Shown: positions 53,782-62,471 of the stretch, one piece after another
Numbering within the stretch: the first letter of the stretch is position 1
How the letters are laid out: each line of letters starts with the position of its first letter
NCBI GenBank assembly: GCA_017860275.1
Contig: JAFNAQ010000004.1
Coordinates: 124,001-188,000 of the forward strand
Direction: 5' to 3'
DNA from: Bacteroidota bacterium
GTDB taxonomy: Bacteria; Bacteroidota; Bacteroidia; Bacteroidales; P3
DNA length: 64,000 nucleotides
The notes under the pieces: generated by a model
Database searches by the model: none
The model's input: only the letters and a program-made list of their open reading frames with translations
What the model was told of the DNA's origin: nothing
Position numbers and translations under genes: made by a program

Positions 53782-54663
53782 ATGAAACCCAAGAATAAGC
53801 CCTCAGTTTTACGCAATGCGCAGAAGTTTGGGCTTATTCTTTTTATTGGAATAGCCATAGGAATAGTTATAAGTCTCGTCTTGATTATTGTAATAAATAG
53901 TAGAGATACACAAACCCTTTCGCTTCAAAAAAACGAACTTCCACAAAAGAAAGGTTATCAAAAACTTTATAATTCCAAAACAAGTTTTAATAACTCCAAT
54001 AAACCCCCTAAACCATTTTACTTTAACCCAAACAAGGTAAGCTATGAAGAGCTTATTAGTTTTGGCTTAAGCCCAAAGCAGTCAGGCAATATTGTCAACT
54101 ATGTAGAGGCAGGAGGAAGATTCTATAAGAAAGAGAACCTCAAAAAACTATATTGTATGGACGATAAACTATACAAAAAACTAGAGCCTTGGATTGTTCT
54201 GGATAAGTTCCCCGCAAAGGACACTTCTTCAAAACCCTCATTTACCCAAAGCTGGAATAAAAAAGAAAAGGATATCTTCGAACTAAATGCAGCAGACACC
54301 TTAGACCTTCAACGCCTAAGAGGAATTGGGCCATCATATTCAAGGAGGATATATAATTATGGAAAGAAACTTGGAGGATATGTTAAGTTAGAACAGCTAA
54401 AAGAGGTTTATGGGATGAATGACACCCTTTATAAATCAATAATTCCCTATTTGATAGTAAAACCTAATCCGACGAAGATAAATATAAACACCTCAACAAT
54501 AAAGCAGCTCAATGCTCATCCCTATATCGACTTCTTTCAAGCCAAGGCAATAATAATATTAAGACAAGATATAAAAGGAATTAAGTCCCTTGAAGACCTT
54601 CGCCAAATAAATCTCATAGACCAAGCCACCTACGAGAAGCTCCTCCCATATATAGAGTTATAA
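53782..54663 (+). CDS. ComEA-like helix-hairpin-helix protein
   Basis: 293 residues from the ATG at 53782, chosen because the upstream in-frame ATG lies inside the previous gene. One membrane helix (about 18-38, FGLILFIGIAIGIVISLVLI), a Lys/Asn-rich linker, then three helix-hairpin-helix units: NPNKVSYEELISFGLSPKQ, LNAADTLDLQRLRGIGPSYSRRI and ININTSTIKQLNAHPYIDFFQAKAI. Probably a membrane-anchored DNA-binding protein for DNA uptake, together with dprA. Confidence 0.85.
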   Translation: MKPKNKPSVLRNAQKFGLILFIGIAIGIVISLVLIIVINSRDTQTLSLQKNELPQKKGYQKLYNSKTSFNNSNKPPKPFYFNPNKVSYEELISFGLSPKQSGNIVNYVEAGGRFYKKENLKKLYCMDDKLYKKLEPWIVLDKFPAKDTSSKPSFTQSWNKKEKDIFELNAADTLDLQRLRGIGPSYSRRIYNYGKKLGGYVKLEQLKEVYGMNDTLYKSIIPYLIVKPNPTKININTSTIKQLNAHPYIDFFQAKAIIILRQDIKGIKSLEDLRQINLIDQATYEKLLPYIEL

Positions 54664-54673
54664 GAGGAAATAA

Positions 54674-55102
54674 CTATTCAGTAATTAAGCCTTTGTCAAA
54701 GGTAGTATGAATATCAACCACTCTTATATGAACAAGCATCCATTTTCTAGTATAAGAAATCATCTCTTCCAAGATAACTTTATTATCATAACCATACGCA
54801 ATCTTAAAGTCTTCTATCCTTTTTGTGAATAATTTGTGAAGATTCTTATGCTTTTCAATATCAGGATAATCAGTCTTATCCATATATTTTTCTTCAGTAT
54901 TAAAATGATAAATAGTGTATTCTTCAAATTTATTTAATAATTGAAGAACCTCCTCTCTTTTATTATCCAATCTATTCAAATAAGCTAGTTCATCTAGCAT
55001 ACTAAAGAAGTTTTTATGCTGCTGGTCAAGAATATCAATTCCAACCAAACAGCTTTCGTCCCAAAGACTCCCAGCAAAAAGATTATTAATATTAGCATTC
55101 AT
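54674..55102 (-). CDS. Bacteriohemerythrin 1
   Basis: A 142-residue four-helix hemerythrin. All seven ligands of the di-iron site are present: H29, H66, E70, H85, H89, H125 and D130 (HFNTE, HKNLH and HIRVVD motifs), so it should bind O2 reversibly. Last gene of the operon behind the GT2 synthase (23-bp gap). A paralogue is the first gene of the same operon. A stand-alone hemerythrin in a glycosyltransferase operon suggests oxygen delivery or sensing for surface polysaccharide. Confidence 0.9.
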   Translation of the reverse strand: MNANINNLFAGSLWDESCLVGIDILDQQHKNFFSMLDELAYLNRLDNKREEVLQLLNKFEEYTIYHFNTEEKYMDKTDYPDIEKHKNLHKLFTKRIEDFKIAYGYDNKVILEEMISYTRKWMLVHIRVVDIHTTFDKGLITE

Positions 55103-55125
55103 AGTTTACGATGATAATTAGTTAT

Positions 55126-56559
55126 CTATTGTTTTCCTTGATTTGAGAAACCTGTACGAGTCATATTACCCCATCCGCTCTTTTTCTTTCGGAAAAAGAA
55201 ATTATAATTGCCAGCAAGTGCAAATATAACACCTAATGGTTGATAAATAATCAATTCAAGAATAATTAATAAATTGATTTGGAAGAAGTACTTAATACCC
55301 TTATACTTATTATAAGTAAAGGCTTCAAAAAACACAGCGATGGAAGTGTAAAGAACAGAGAATATGATAGAAAATATTAATATCATAACACATATTTCAA
55401 TATTGATTCTTCCTAAATATACTAATATAGCTAAATAAATAAGTCCTAGAGATTGAACAAATGGAGCAAGCCACTCATACATTACCCAATAAGGGAAACT
55501 TAACATTCCAATTACTCCATATCTTGGATTAAAAAACATCTTTTTATGTTTAATAATAGTATCTATTGCCCCTCTTGTCCACCTATTTCTTTGTCGAGAA
55601 AGTATATTGAAGGAAGAAGGAACCTCGGTCCAACATAACGGATCTGGGATAAAGGCTATCTTATGTTTTATCTTCTCCACTTCATACATATATTTTCTCA
55701 ATCTAACTACAAGTTCTAAGTCTTCTCCAACAGTTGATTTATCATAACCACCAACCTTTACCACTCTTTGTCTGTCGAAGAGTCCGAAAGCTCCTGAAAT
55801 AATTAGAAGCCCATTAATATTACTCCATGCCATTCTTCCCAAGGTGAAGGCTCTTAAATATTCTATGACCTGAAACTTAGCCCAAAACTGCTTAGGGAAA
55901 TTAATCTTTACAATTCTTCCATCCTCAATCTCACAAGAGTTAGCCACTCTAATCACTCCTCCGCAAGCTACCACAATAGAGTCAGTCTCATCAATAAATG
56001 GTTTAACCATTTTAGTAATTGCATCATGTTCAATAATGCAGTCAACATCTAAAGCTAAGAATAAATCCTTCCTCGAAACATTAATACCGGCATTAAGTGC
56101 ATCTGCTTTTCCTCCATTTTCCTTATCAATTACAAGAAGCCTATTATAAGCAGGATTGAAGGATTTATAAATACCTCTAATTGGAGCACAAGGAACCTCT
56201 AATTCATATGCTCTATCTATCTTTATTAAGTCAAAATACTTAATAATTTTCTCTAGGCTATTATCCTTACTACCATCATTAACAATAATAATTTCAAAAT
56301 CTGGATATTGGAGATTTAATAGACATTTGATATTTTCTACAATAGTAACCTCCTCGTTATAAGCAGGAGCAATAACCGAAACAGATGGTATTTTTGAAAA
56401 AGATAAGATTCTATTATAGTCAAAGTAACGATTCTTCAGAATATTATCGAAAAGTTCTTTAATAGAGAATATCAGCATAATGAAATATACTATGAAGAAA
56501 GTCCCTATATAAACGATAAGTAGAATATCTATAAAATAAGTAAAGTAATATATAAACAT
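55126..56559 (-). CDS. Processive family 2 glycosyltransferase (PgaC/cellulose-hyaluronan synthase type)
   Basis: A 477-residue membrane glycosyltransferase. N-terminal membrane helices (about 8-32), then the GT-A domain with SVIAPAYNEE, VNDGS, NGGKADALNAG, DVD (171-173), VGED (277-280, base) and QRNRW (323-327), the QxxRW motif of processive synthases; four C-terminal helices. Such enzymes make and extrude polymers such as poly-N-acetylglucosamine, cellulose or hyaluronan. No PilZ domain is present. Fifth gene of the hemerythrin operon; the HEAT-repeat protein is directly upstream. Confidence 0.93.
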   Translation of the reverse strand: MFIYYFTYFIDILLIVYIGTFFIVYFIMLIFSIKELFDNILKNRYFDYNRILSFSKIPSVSVIAPAYNEEVTIVENIKCLLNLQYPDFEIIIVNDGSKDNSLEKIIKYFDLIKIDRAYELEVPCAPIRGIYKSFNPAYNRLLVIDKENGGKADALNAGINVSRKDLFLALDVDCIIEHDAITKMVKPFIDETDSIVVACGGVIRVANSCEIEDGRIVKINFPKQFWAKFQVIEYLRAFTLGRMAWSNINGLLIISGAFGLFDRQRVVKVGGYDKSTVGEDLELVVRLRKYMYEVEKIKHKIAFIPDPLCWTEVPSSFNILSRQRNRWTRGAIDTIIKHKKMFFNPRYGVIGMLSFPYWVMYEWLAPFVQSLGLIYLAILVYLGRINIEICVMILIFSIIFSVLYTSIAVFFEAFTYNKYKGIKYFFQINLLIILELIIYQPLGVIFALAGNYNFFFRKKKSGWGNMTRTGFSNQGKQ

Positions 56560-56569
56560 AGCTTCTTGA

Positions 56570-57772
56570 TTAAATATTAATATCTAAGAGCTCATCGCAA
56601 GCCTTCCTGATTTGGATATTATCTGATTTTTGGAATTCAATTACCTTGCTAATATCAATTGACAATAGTGCATCCAAAGCAAATAATTTGATTCTTAAAG
56701 AATCGTTTTCGATAACCCCAGATAGGAATTCAATACGTTTGTCATTATCAGGCATTCTAATAATACTATTAACAATGGCTTTTTTCCCATTTTCAGATGA
56801 TTCACTAAAGAAATAAATTAATAATTCAAAGTCATTAATATCATCTGCAAATTCAGCAAGAGTAAGAACTGTTTCTTCTCTAACCATAAGATTTGTATTA
56901 ATAATGAACTTTTCAATATCTTTCTTAAACTCAACTCTGTTATTCCTTCTAATAAGTATTAACCCCAATATAATAAATCCATTATTATTAGACTCTATCA
57001 ATTCTTTATAAGGGATTTCTTTATTAGAGATATTATTTAATAATATATTTATATCGAATGTTGATATTTTTACATTCATTTCAATAATCTTTAAAAGATT
57101 ATTATGGGAGTCAAGTTTAATAAGAGTCTTCATAGCCTCGAAGTGAAGTAGCTTTCTCTTTTCTTGTTTAGTTAGTTTAAGAAGGTAATCTTCGTAACCA
57201 TGTAAATTGAATTCAGATATAACATATAAAGCCAATTTCTTATGTTTTGTAAAAGGAGAATATAAGAGGGTTTTTATTTCTTTGTCGAAATTCAGTGAGT
57301 TGAATAATTTATTAATCCTTCTCTTTATTTCTCCCATCGTTTTATAGTGTAGGATATATGTAACAGTAATTAAGATTGATTTATTGAATTCAGAGCGAGT
57401 ATTTTTCTTTATGGTTTTTATGTTATTGAAGAATTTTCTTTCACTAACTTCCTCTGTACATACCATTGCTAATACAATATCTATATATACATCAATTCTT
57501 CTTGATCGTTTTTTTATTTTATATGTTTTGCTATATGAATAGTATAGAGTGAAAAAAACAATCATGATTATTGCAAGGGTGAATAAGAGTATGTAGTATT
57601 GAACTACGTAGAACCAGTCGGGGAGTCCAAATCGTAATTGGAAAAAATCTGGCAATAATAAATACTTATTCTTGATTACTAATTTGAAGAAACCGAAGAA
57701 AAAGAGAACTATTGATGCTAAAGTCAAAATCCGAAAGATAGTATACTTAAAATATAGTATTATTCTTCTCAT
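56570..57772 (-). CDS. Membrane protein with HEAT-like repeats
   Basis: A 400-residue protein with two N-terminal membrane helices (about 11-33 and 57-80) and a cytoplasmic all-helical part made of HEAT/ARM-like repeats (FEAMKTLIKLD, EETVLTLAEFAD, LFALDALLSID). It probably acts as a scaffold for the neighbouring synthase. Its start overlaps the stop of the YaiO-like gene by 4 bp (ATGA), which implies coupled translation and equal amounts. Confidence 0.78.
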   Translation of the reverse strand: MRRIILYFKYTIFRILTLASIVLFFFGFFKLVIKNKYLLLPDFFQLRFGLPDWFYVVQYYILLFTLAIIMIVFFTLYYSYSKTYKIKKRSRRIDVYIDIVLAMVCTEEVSERKFFNNIKTIKKNTRSEFNKSILITVTYILHYKTMGEIKRRINKLFNSLNFDKEIKTLLYSPFTKHKKLALYVISEFNLHGYEDYLLKLTKQEKRKLLHFEAMKTLIKLDSHNNLLKIIEMNVKISTFDINILLNNISNKEIPYKELIESNNNGFIILGLILIRRNNRVEFKKDIEKFIINTNLMVREETVLTLAEFADDINDFELLIYFFSESSENGKKAIVNSIIRMPDNDKRIEFLSGVIENDSLRIKLFALDALLSIDISKVIEFQKSDNIQIRKACDELLDINI

Positions 57773-58968
57773 CTCAGTCTAACTCTAATACCTAGTTCAA
57801 CTAGATAACGATTTCGAAATTCATTTTTTTTATATTCTTCATTAGAATAGCCCAAGCCTAGTCTAAGATCAGAAATCCTGCTCAACATAAGATTTCCTTC
57901 GAGCTTGACCTTATATGAATGAAGCTGATTTAATTCAATGTTTTGGGAAGTATATCTATCGTCAGGAGAATTACCATAGCCAAGTTCTACTCCAAAAAAG
58001 TTCAGCCCATTCTTACTATAGAACCTATAATTTCCGACAAGAGTAAGGGAATTCTTATCCTTCATAAAGGCATAATAAGGTCTTATTGAGAACCAGTTTT
58101 GTCCCATATACTTTTCAATATGCCCTGTTGTGATTAATACCTGAGAATTTGAATAAGACAAGTATCTTAAACCTAAAGAGTATTCAATTTTATATTTCCA
58201 AGGCATGTAAAATTCGTAGCCTAATCTATTCTCAGGGAATAAACTTGCATCAAATGAGTAAGCATAATTGAAATACATATAAGCCTTATTCCTTAGTTGT
58301 AGATAGAAATCGGCCTCGAGCTGAAGGTCCTTTTGTGAAAATCTGTTTGCATAGTTTGCCCTTAGAGCCAAGGTATGTTTCCCAATATTAAATCCATAAC
58401 CTAAGAAGCCAAGATGTTGAGGTGAGTTATTGTCAAACATATCTATTGAGTAGAAGGCAGAGATAATATTTTTGTTTCTTTTGAAGAGTAGATTTGTATA
58501 AATATCGCTAACTGTTCTAGAATTATAATAATCCTTATTCTTAGGATCTCTGACCAAATTAATTCCATTATCATATTGTCTTAACTCATCATAAGCAATA
58601 AGTCTTTTAATAATTAGATTCTCATTATTCTTATAATTATAACTCTGTGCAATATCGCAGCTATTTAGCAAACCATTATAATCTTTTGACCAAAGCAAAA
58701 TATTTAGCCAAGCATCAAATAACTCATCATTATAATAATTAATATCTCTTGCTTTTTGAATATAAACTAATGCGGAATCAAATTTTGATTGCCAAGCGTA
58801 ATTTGAAGCAATAAGGACTAATAAATCTCCTCTATTTGTATCAGATGACAACAAATCTTTAGCTTCCTTGATATTTTCTTGAAACTTATCGTTATTGTTT
58901 TGTGCATAGTTTACCTTACTACAAATAACCAATATAACCAATAAGCTAAATACCAATCCTTTTCTCAT
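57769..58968 (-). CDS. YaiO-like outer-membrane beta-barrel protein with TPR part
   Basis: A 399-residue exported protein: signal peptide (1-23, ending NYAQ), a tetratricopeptide-like helical part (about 24-150) and a C-terminal beta barrel with alternating Tyr/Phe strands ending LVELGIRVRLR. TPR plus barrel is the layout of polysaccharide export pores (PgaA, AlgK/E, BcsC) and of YaiO. With the GT2 synthase it could form the route of a polymer through the envelope. 7 bp after the receiver gene. Confidence 0.82.
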   Translation of the reverse strand: MRKGLVFSLLVILVICSKVNYAQNNNDKFQENIKEAKDLLSSDTNRGDLLVLIASNYAWQSKFDSALVYIQKARDINYYNDELFDAWLNILLWSKDYNGLLNSCDIAQSYNYKNNENLIIKRLIAYDELRQYDNGINLVRDPKNKDYYNSRTVSDIYTNLLFKRNKNIISAFYSIDMFDNNSPQHLGFLGYGFNIGKHTLALRANYANRFSQKDLQLEADFYLQLRNKAYMYFNYAYSFDASLFPENRLGYEFYMPWKYKIEYSLGLRYLSYSNSQVLITTGHIEKYMGQNWFSIRPYYAFMKDKNSLTLVGNYRFYSKNGLNFFGVELGYGNSPDDRYTSQNIELNQLHSYKVKLEGNLMLSRISDLRLGLGYSNEEYKKNEFRNRYLVELGIRVRLR

Positions 58969-58975
58969 AAGTAAT

Positions 58976-59347
58976 TTATTTATTCAGAATATTTGCAATA
59001 TCATTTACAATTTCAATTGGGTCGAAAGTTTTTTTAATAATCTTTGATGCCCCAATAGCATAAGCCTTATAAATATAGTCTTTCCTATCAATATCACTAA
59101 AGAACCATATTGGGGCAATGATCCTTTTCTCAACACGTAAGATTCTTAATACTTCAAAAGCAGATAGGCTATTAAATTCCCCATCCAAGACCACAAAATC
59201 AATCTTAGAGTCTTGGCTAATTCTATCTATTTCTCTTTTGGATTTATAGATAAACAATTCACAGTTCTTAATGTTCTTTTCCATAAGTTTTTTTAAAAGC
59301 TTATGGAAAAAGATATCTCTTGAGATAATCAATATTTTCTTTTCCAT
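58976..59347 (-). CDS. Stand-alone response-regulator receiver domain, atypical
   Basis: A 123-residue CheY-like protein with no output domain. The phospho-acceptor D55 (VVLDGEF), S84 (FFSD) and the lysine of KKTFDP are present, but the usual N-terminal pair of acidic residues is reduced to D11 (IISRD), so phosphorylation may be weak or metal binding altered. No kinase gene is near. It could regulate the GT2/HEAT complex directly. 14 bp after hemerythrin 2. Confidence 0.85.
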   Translation of the reverse strand: MEKKILIISRDIFFHKLLKKLMEKNIKNCELFIYKSKREIDRISQDSKIDFVVLDGEFNSLSAFEVLRILRVEKRIIAPIWFFSDIDRKDYIYKAYAIGASKIIKKTFDPIEIVNDIANILNK

Positions 59348-59361
59348 AAAAAGTATTATTC

Positions 59362-59781
59362 CTAAATCAGACTCCTGTCAAAGATAGCATTGACATCCAT
59401 ATAAAGAATATGATAAAGCAACCATTTCCTTGCATAATCCATCATCTCCTCTAATATTTCATGGTTACCATTAATATACTCATTCTTAAAAAACATTATC
59501 TTCTTTGCAAACAACTTGTGAAGATTCTTATGTCTTTCTATATCTGGGTAATTATTCTTGTCCATAAATCCTTCTTCTGTCGAAAAATGATAAGCGGCAT
59601 ACTGCTCAAATTTGTTTATTATCTGAATAATCTCATTCTCTTTGTCTTTCATAGAATTTAGAGATACTAGCTCATCTAACATTCTAAAGAAGTTTTTATG
59701 TTGGTTATCAATAATATCAATGCCGACCAAACAATCGTCACTCCAAACCCTATTTTCGTAAAACTTATTATTTGAATTCAT
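59362..59781 (-). CDS. Bacteriohemerythrin 2
   Basis: A 139-residue hemerythrin with complete ligands H28, H65, E69, H84, H88, H124 and D129. It closely resembles hemerythrin 1 at 54674-55102 (same VWSDDCLVGIDIIDNQHKNFF start, KFEQYAAYHFSTEE block and PDIERHKNLHKLF). First gene of the operon; a near-consensus -7 element TTACTTTG lies at 59834-59841 on the minus strand. Confidence 0.9.
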   Translation of the reverse strand: MNSNNKFYENRVWSDDCLVGIDIIDNQHKNFFRMLDELVSLNSMKDKENEIIQIINKFEQYAAYHFSTEEGFMDKNNYPDIERHKNLHKLFAKKIMFFKNEYINGNHEILEEMMDYARKWLLYHILYMDVNAIFDRSLI

Positions 59782-59833
59782 TTTTCAATCCCTTTCTGTT
59801 TGACAAGTAAGCCTAATACGTTAATAATTTATG

Positions 59834-59841
59834 CAAAGTAA
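59834..59841 (-). promoter_or_regulatory. -7 element of the hemerythrin-glycosyltransferase operon
   Basis: TTACTTTG on the minus strand, seven of eight fixed positions of TAnnTTTG, 53 bp before the hemerythrin 2 ATG. Confidence 0.4.
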
Positions 59842-59908
59842 TAAAAAAAACTTCAACTTTCATACTTTTCCTTTCCCTATTCTGAATAGAGATAAACATA
59901 AAAAAGAA

Positions 59909-59951
59909 TTCTCCTATACCTTAAGCCATATAAACCCAAAGTATAGGAGAA
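59909..59951 (-). terminator. Terminator of the 60-kb T9SS cargo gene
   Basis: Perfect 11-bp stem TTCTCCTATAC/GTATAGGAGAA with a 21-nt loop, followed on the minus strand by a T-rich run. Confidence 0.75.
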
Positions 59952-59974
59952 AAAATAAATCTCAAATCTGAGGT

Positions 59975-60982
59975 CTATTCTATAATAAACTTCTTATTCA
60001 CAATTCCTTTTTCGGTATTTAGTTTAATAATATAGTTACCTTTTCCTAGCTTTGAAATATCTATACTAGAGTTAGGGCTTTGGATATTCTTTTCAATTAG
60101 TTTTTGTCCAATAATATTATAAATCTCAATATCCTTAATTGTATTTGAGCTAGAGATATTTAATATATCCTTCGCTGGATTGGGATAAATATCCACCTTT
60201 ATACTAGATTCCACCTCTTGCCCAAGGCTGCTATTATCCTTAATTGCTAGAATAGGAAACATAAATATATGCATCCTACTATAAAGCTCATAAACATAAT
60301 CATCCTTAAAGCTAGTCCAAACCCCATTCTTTCTAAAATAAGGCGAATGCCCAGTATAACACTCAACATTCATCCCCCAACATGGCGAAGGATCATAAGC
60401 ACTAAGAGTATGATTAAAATGAGAAGGCATAAACCCTGGAGTATATATAGTAGGAAAGTCCGCTACTATATTAAAATTCTGAATATTAATTGCAGTATCA
60501 AAATAAAAGCGACCAAGTATTATTTTTGAAAATGGGTTTCCATTAGGATTATGTATTGAAGTATCAAAAGCGCATTTATAATTTGCATGAGCATATACTG
60601 TGGTAAATCCAGTATCTTGAAGATAGAGATTAAATGTAGCATTATTATTTCCATTAATTCCTCCGTCGAATTGTGTTGCAACACCAATAACCATAACGGT
60701 AGTATCCATAAAATAAGGTTGAGCTAAACGATCAATTGCGTAATCACTAGTCCCAGCGATATAACCTAAATAATAGTCCATATACCCTGGATTTGGGCAG
60801 TTAGTGTATCGATATGCGTAGTTATTAAACATAGAAAAGTTTTGACTAACCCCTATAGTAGTATCAAAAACTGTTCTACAAGTTTCGATTTCTATAGGTT
60901 TATAAACTAAGGTATCATAATGTTGAGCCCTTAAGCCAAAAGAAATAGTAATTAAGGCTAAAATAATAATTGTATTTTTCAT
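59975..60982 (-). CDS. Secreted protein with T9SS type A sorting domain, unknown function
   Basis: 335 residues from the ATG at 60982, chosen because MKNTIIILALITISFGLRAQ is a clean signal peptide, while the longer frame starts before the promoter. The middle part is beta-rich with several aromatic strands and four or more cysteines; no catalytic motif. The tail is a Por sorting domain (VDIYPNPAKDILNI, IEIYNIIGQKL, NKKFIIE). Secreted through T9SS. TATATTTG at 61014-61021 on the minus strand serves as -7 element. Confidence 0.78.
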   Translation of the reverse strand: MKNTIIILALITISFGLRAQHYDTLVYKPIEIETCRTVFDTTIGVSQNFSMFNNYAYRYTNCPNPGYMDYYLGYIAGTSDYAIDRLAQPYFMDTTVMVIGVATQFDGGINGNNNATFNLYLQDTGFTTVYAHANYKCAFDTSIHNPNGNPFSKIILGRFYFDTAINIQNFNIVADFPTIYTPGFMPSHFNHTLSAYDPSPCWGMNVECYTGHSPYFRKNGVWTSFKDDYVYELYSRMHIFMFPILAIKDNSSLGQEVESSIKVDIYPNPAKDILNISSSNTIKDIEIYNIIGQKLIEKNIQSPNSSIDISKLGKGNYIIKLNTEKGIVNKKFIIE

Positions 60983-61013
60983 GATATTGGAAATTAGATG
61001 ATTATTATTGGGG

Positions 61014-61021
61014 CAAATATA
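61014..61021 (-). promoter_or_regulatory. -7 element of the 60-kb T9SS cargo gene
   Basis: TATATTTG on the minus strand, 32 bp before the ATG at 60982. This also shows that the in-frame start at 61042 is not used. Confidence 0.55.
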
Positions 61022-61264
61022 CATTATTTTTTTAAAGTGCATGAGTTTTTTTGGAAAATATGTTTAATATATGTTAGGATTTTGGTTTTGGTATTCATTC
61101 TTCATTTAGTTCTTTTGAATAAATATCCTTGTATTTGGTTGAAAAGTCTTCGTTTTTTTACTCCAACTCTTGATATTTTTTTTCAAAAGTGAAGATTTTT
61201 CATCAAAGGGGTTTCTTTTTGTTTTTTTATATGGAGTTTATTTTTATATAAGATTTACTAGTGG

Positions 61265-61299
61265 GCAAAAAAAATACGTCCTTTGCTGGGGACGTATTT
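61265..61299 (-). terminator. Terminator of atpB
   Basis: Stem AAATACGTCC/GGACGTATTT (61272-61281 and 61290-61299) with an 8-nt loop, followed on the minus strand by a long T run. Confidence 0.88.
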
Positions 61300-61329
61300 G
61301 AAATATTGATTAGTTTTGTTTGTTTTGCG

Positions 61330-62403
61330 TTAATGTGCTTCGGAGTGTGATTCTTCGTGCGCCATTCCTATATAGATTGCCGTTAGAAGTGTAAATACAT
61401 AGGCTTGAATAAAGGCAACCAAGAGTTCAATTAAGCTCATAAATATACTAAAGAATAAAGGTACAATTGATACCCCATATCCTACAACGATGTTTTGTGA
61501 GCTAAAGATAAAGATGATTGACATAAAACCTAAGATGATAATGTGCCCTGCTGTGATATTAGCAAAGAGACGAATCATTAGAGAGAAAGGTTTTGTGAAT
61601 ATACCAATAAACTCAACAAGTGGCATAAGAGGAATAGGTATCTTTAACCACCAAGCAACACCTGGCATATTTACAATATGTCCCCAAAAGGCTTTGTTTG
61701 TACTAAATAATGTAACTAAGAACGTAATAAAGGCAAGAACCATTGTTACAGCAATATTCCCTGTTACATTTGCTCCTCCAGGAATAAAAGGGATAAGCCC
61801 AAGTATATTTGAAAGAAAGATAAAACAGAAAACTGTTAATAGGTAAGGAAGATATTTTTCGTGACGTTTTTTGCCAATAGAAGGAATTGCAATATCGTCT
61901 CTAATAAACATTATCACAAATTCAACCAATGTTTGTAGTCCCTTTGGAGATTGACCTTGACGCTTGAAAGAGATTTTCCTTGCTCTGAAGACCATAAATA
62001 TTAATAAACCTACTACCAAAAAGATTGAGGCAACATTCTTTGTTATTGAGAAGTCAAGAGGAGTCTTTCCTGTCCATTTGCCCGATGCATCAACGCATAG
62101 TATCTTGCCAATTGCTCCATCGCCATCTTTTTCAGAACCTATCTTATATCCTTTATAGGCTGCGTGACCATGATGAAAACGGCTAGACATAAAAACGTCA
62201 AGCTTACCCTCGTTATAAAGAATAATTGGAAGTGGAATAGAAATAGGTTTATTATTTAATTCCATAATATGCCAAGAGTGATCGTCAACAATATGACCAA
62301 GAATCATCTCTCCAGCATTAAAAGACTTCTTTTCGCCCTCTGAGGCAAAACTATTTAGCTGAAGACCTATAAGTATAGTGAATAGTATTAGTATTTTTCT
62401 CAT
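61330..62403 (-). CDS. atpB: ATP synthase F0 a subunit
   Basis: 357 residues from the ATG at 62403 (an in-frame TTG four codons earlier is ignored). A cleavable-looking signal peptide (MRKILILFTILIGLQLNSFAS) and a periplasmic domain rich in His/Gly (about 25-120) precede the conserved core of five to six helices: LVEFVIMFIRDDIAIPSIG, LLTVFCFIFLSNILGLIPF, and FIGIFTKPFSLMIRLFANITAGHII with the essential arginine in MIRLFAN. It ends AHEESHSEAH. It lies about 38 kb from the other atp genes. Confidence 0.95.
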   Translation of the reverse strand: MRKILILFTILIGLQLNSFASEGEKKSFNAGEMILGHIVDDHSWHIMELNNKPISIPLPIILYNEGKLDVFMSSRFHHGHAAYKGYKIGSEKDGDGAIGKILCVDASGKWTGKTPLDFSITKNVASIFLVVGLLIFMVFRARKISFKRQGQSPKGLQTLVEFVIMFIRDDIAIPSIGKKRHEKYLPYLLTVFCFIFLSNILGLIPFIPGGANVTGNIAVTMVLAFITFLVTLFSTNKAFWGHIVNMPGVAWWLKIPIPLMPLVEFIGIFTKPFSLMIRLFANITAGHIIILGFMSIIFIFSSQNIVVGYGVSIVPLFFSIFMSLIELLVAFIQAYVFTLLTAIYIGMAHEESHSEAH

Positions 62404-62423
62404 ATTAAAAATCAATTAAGCGG

Positions 62424-62451
62424 CAAATTTAGAAAATAATTTCGTACGCAA
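62424..62451 (-). promoter_or_regulatory. Promoter of atpB
   Basis: TAAATTTG (62424-62431) on the minus strand with TTG at 62449-62451, spacer 17 bp; 21 bp before the atpB ATG. Confidence 0.5.
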
Positions 62452-62471
62452 GAAGACAATTTGAAAAAAAA

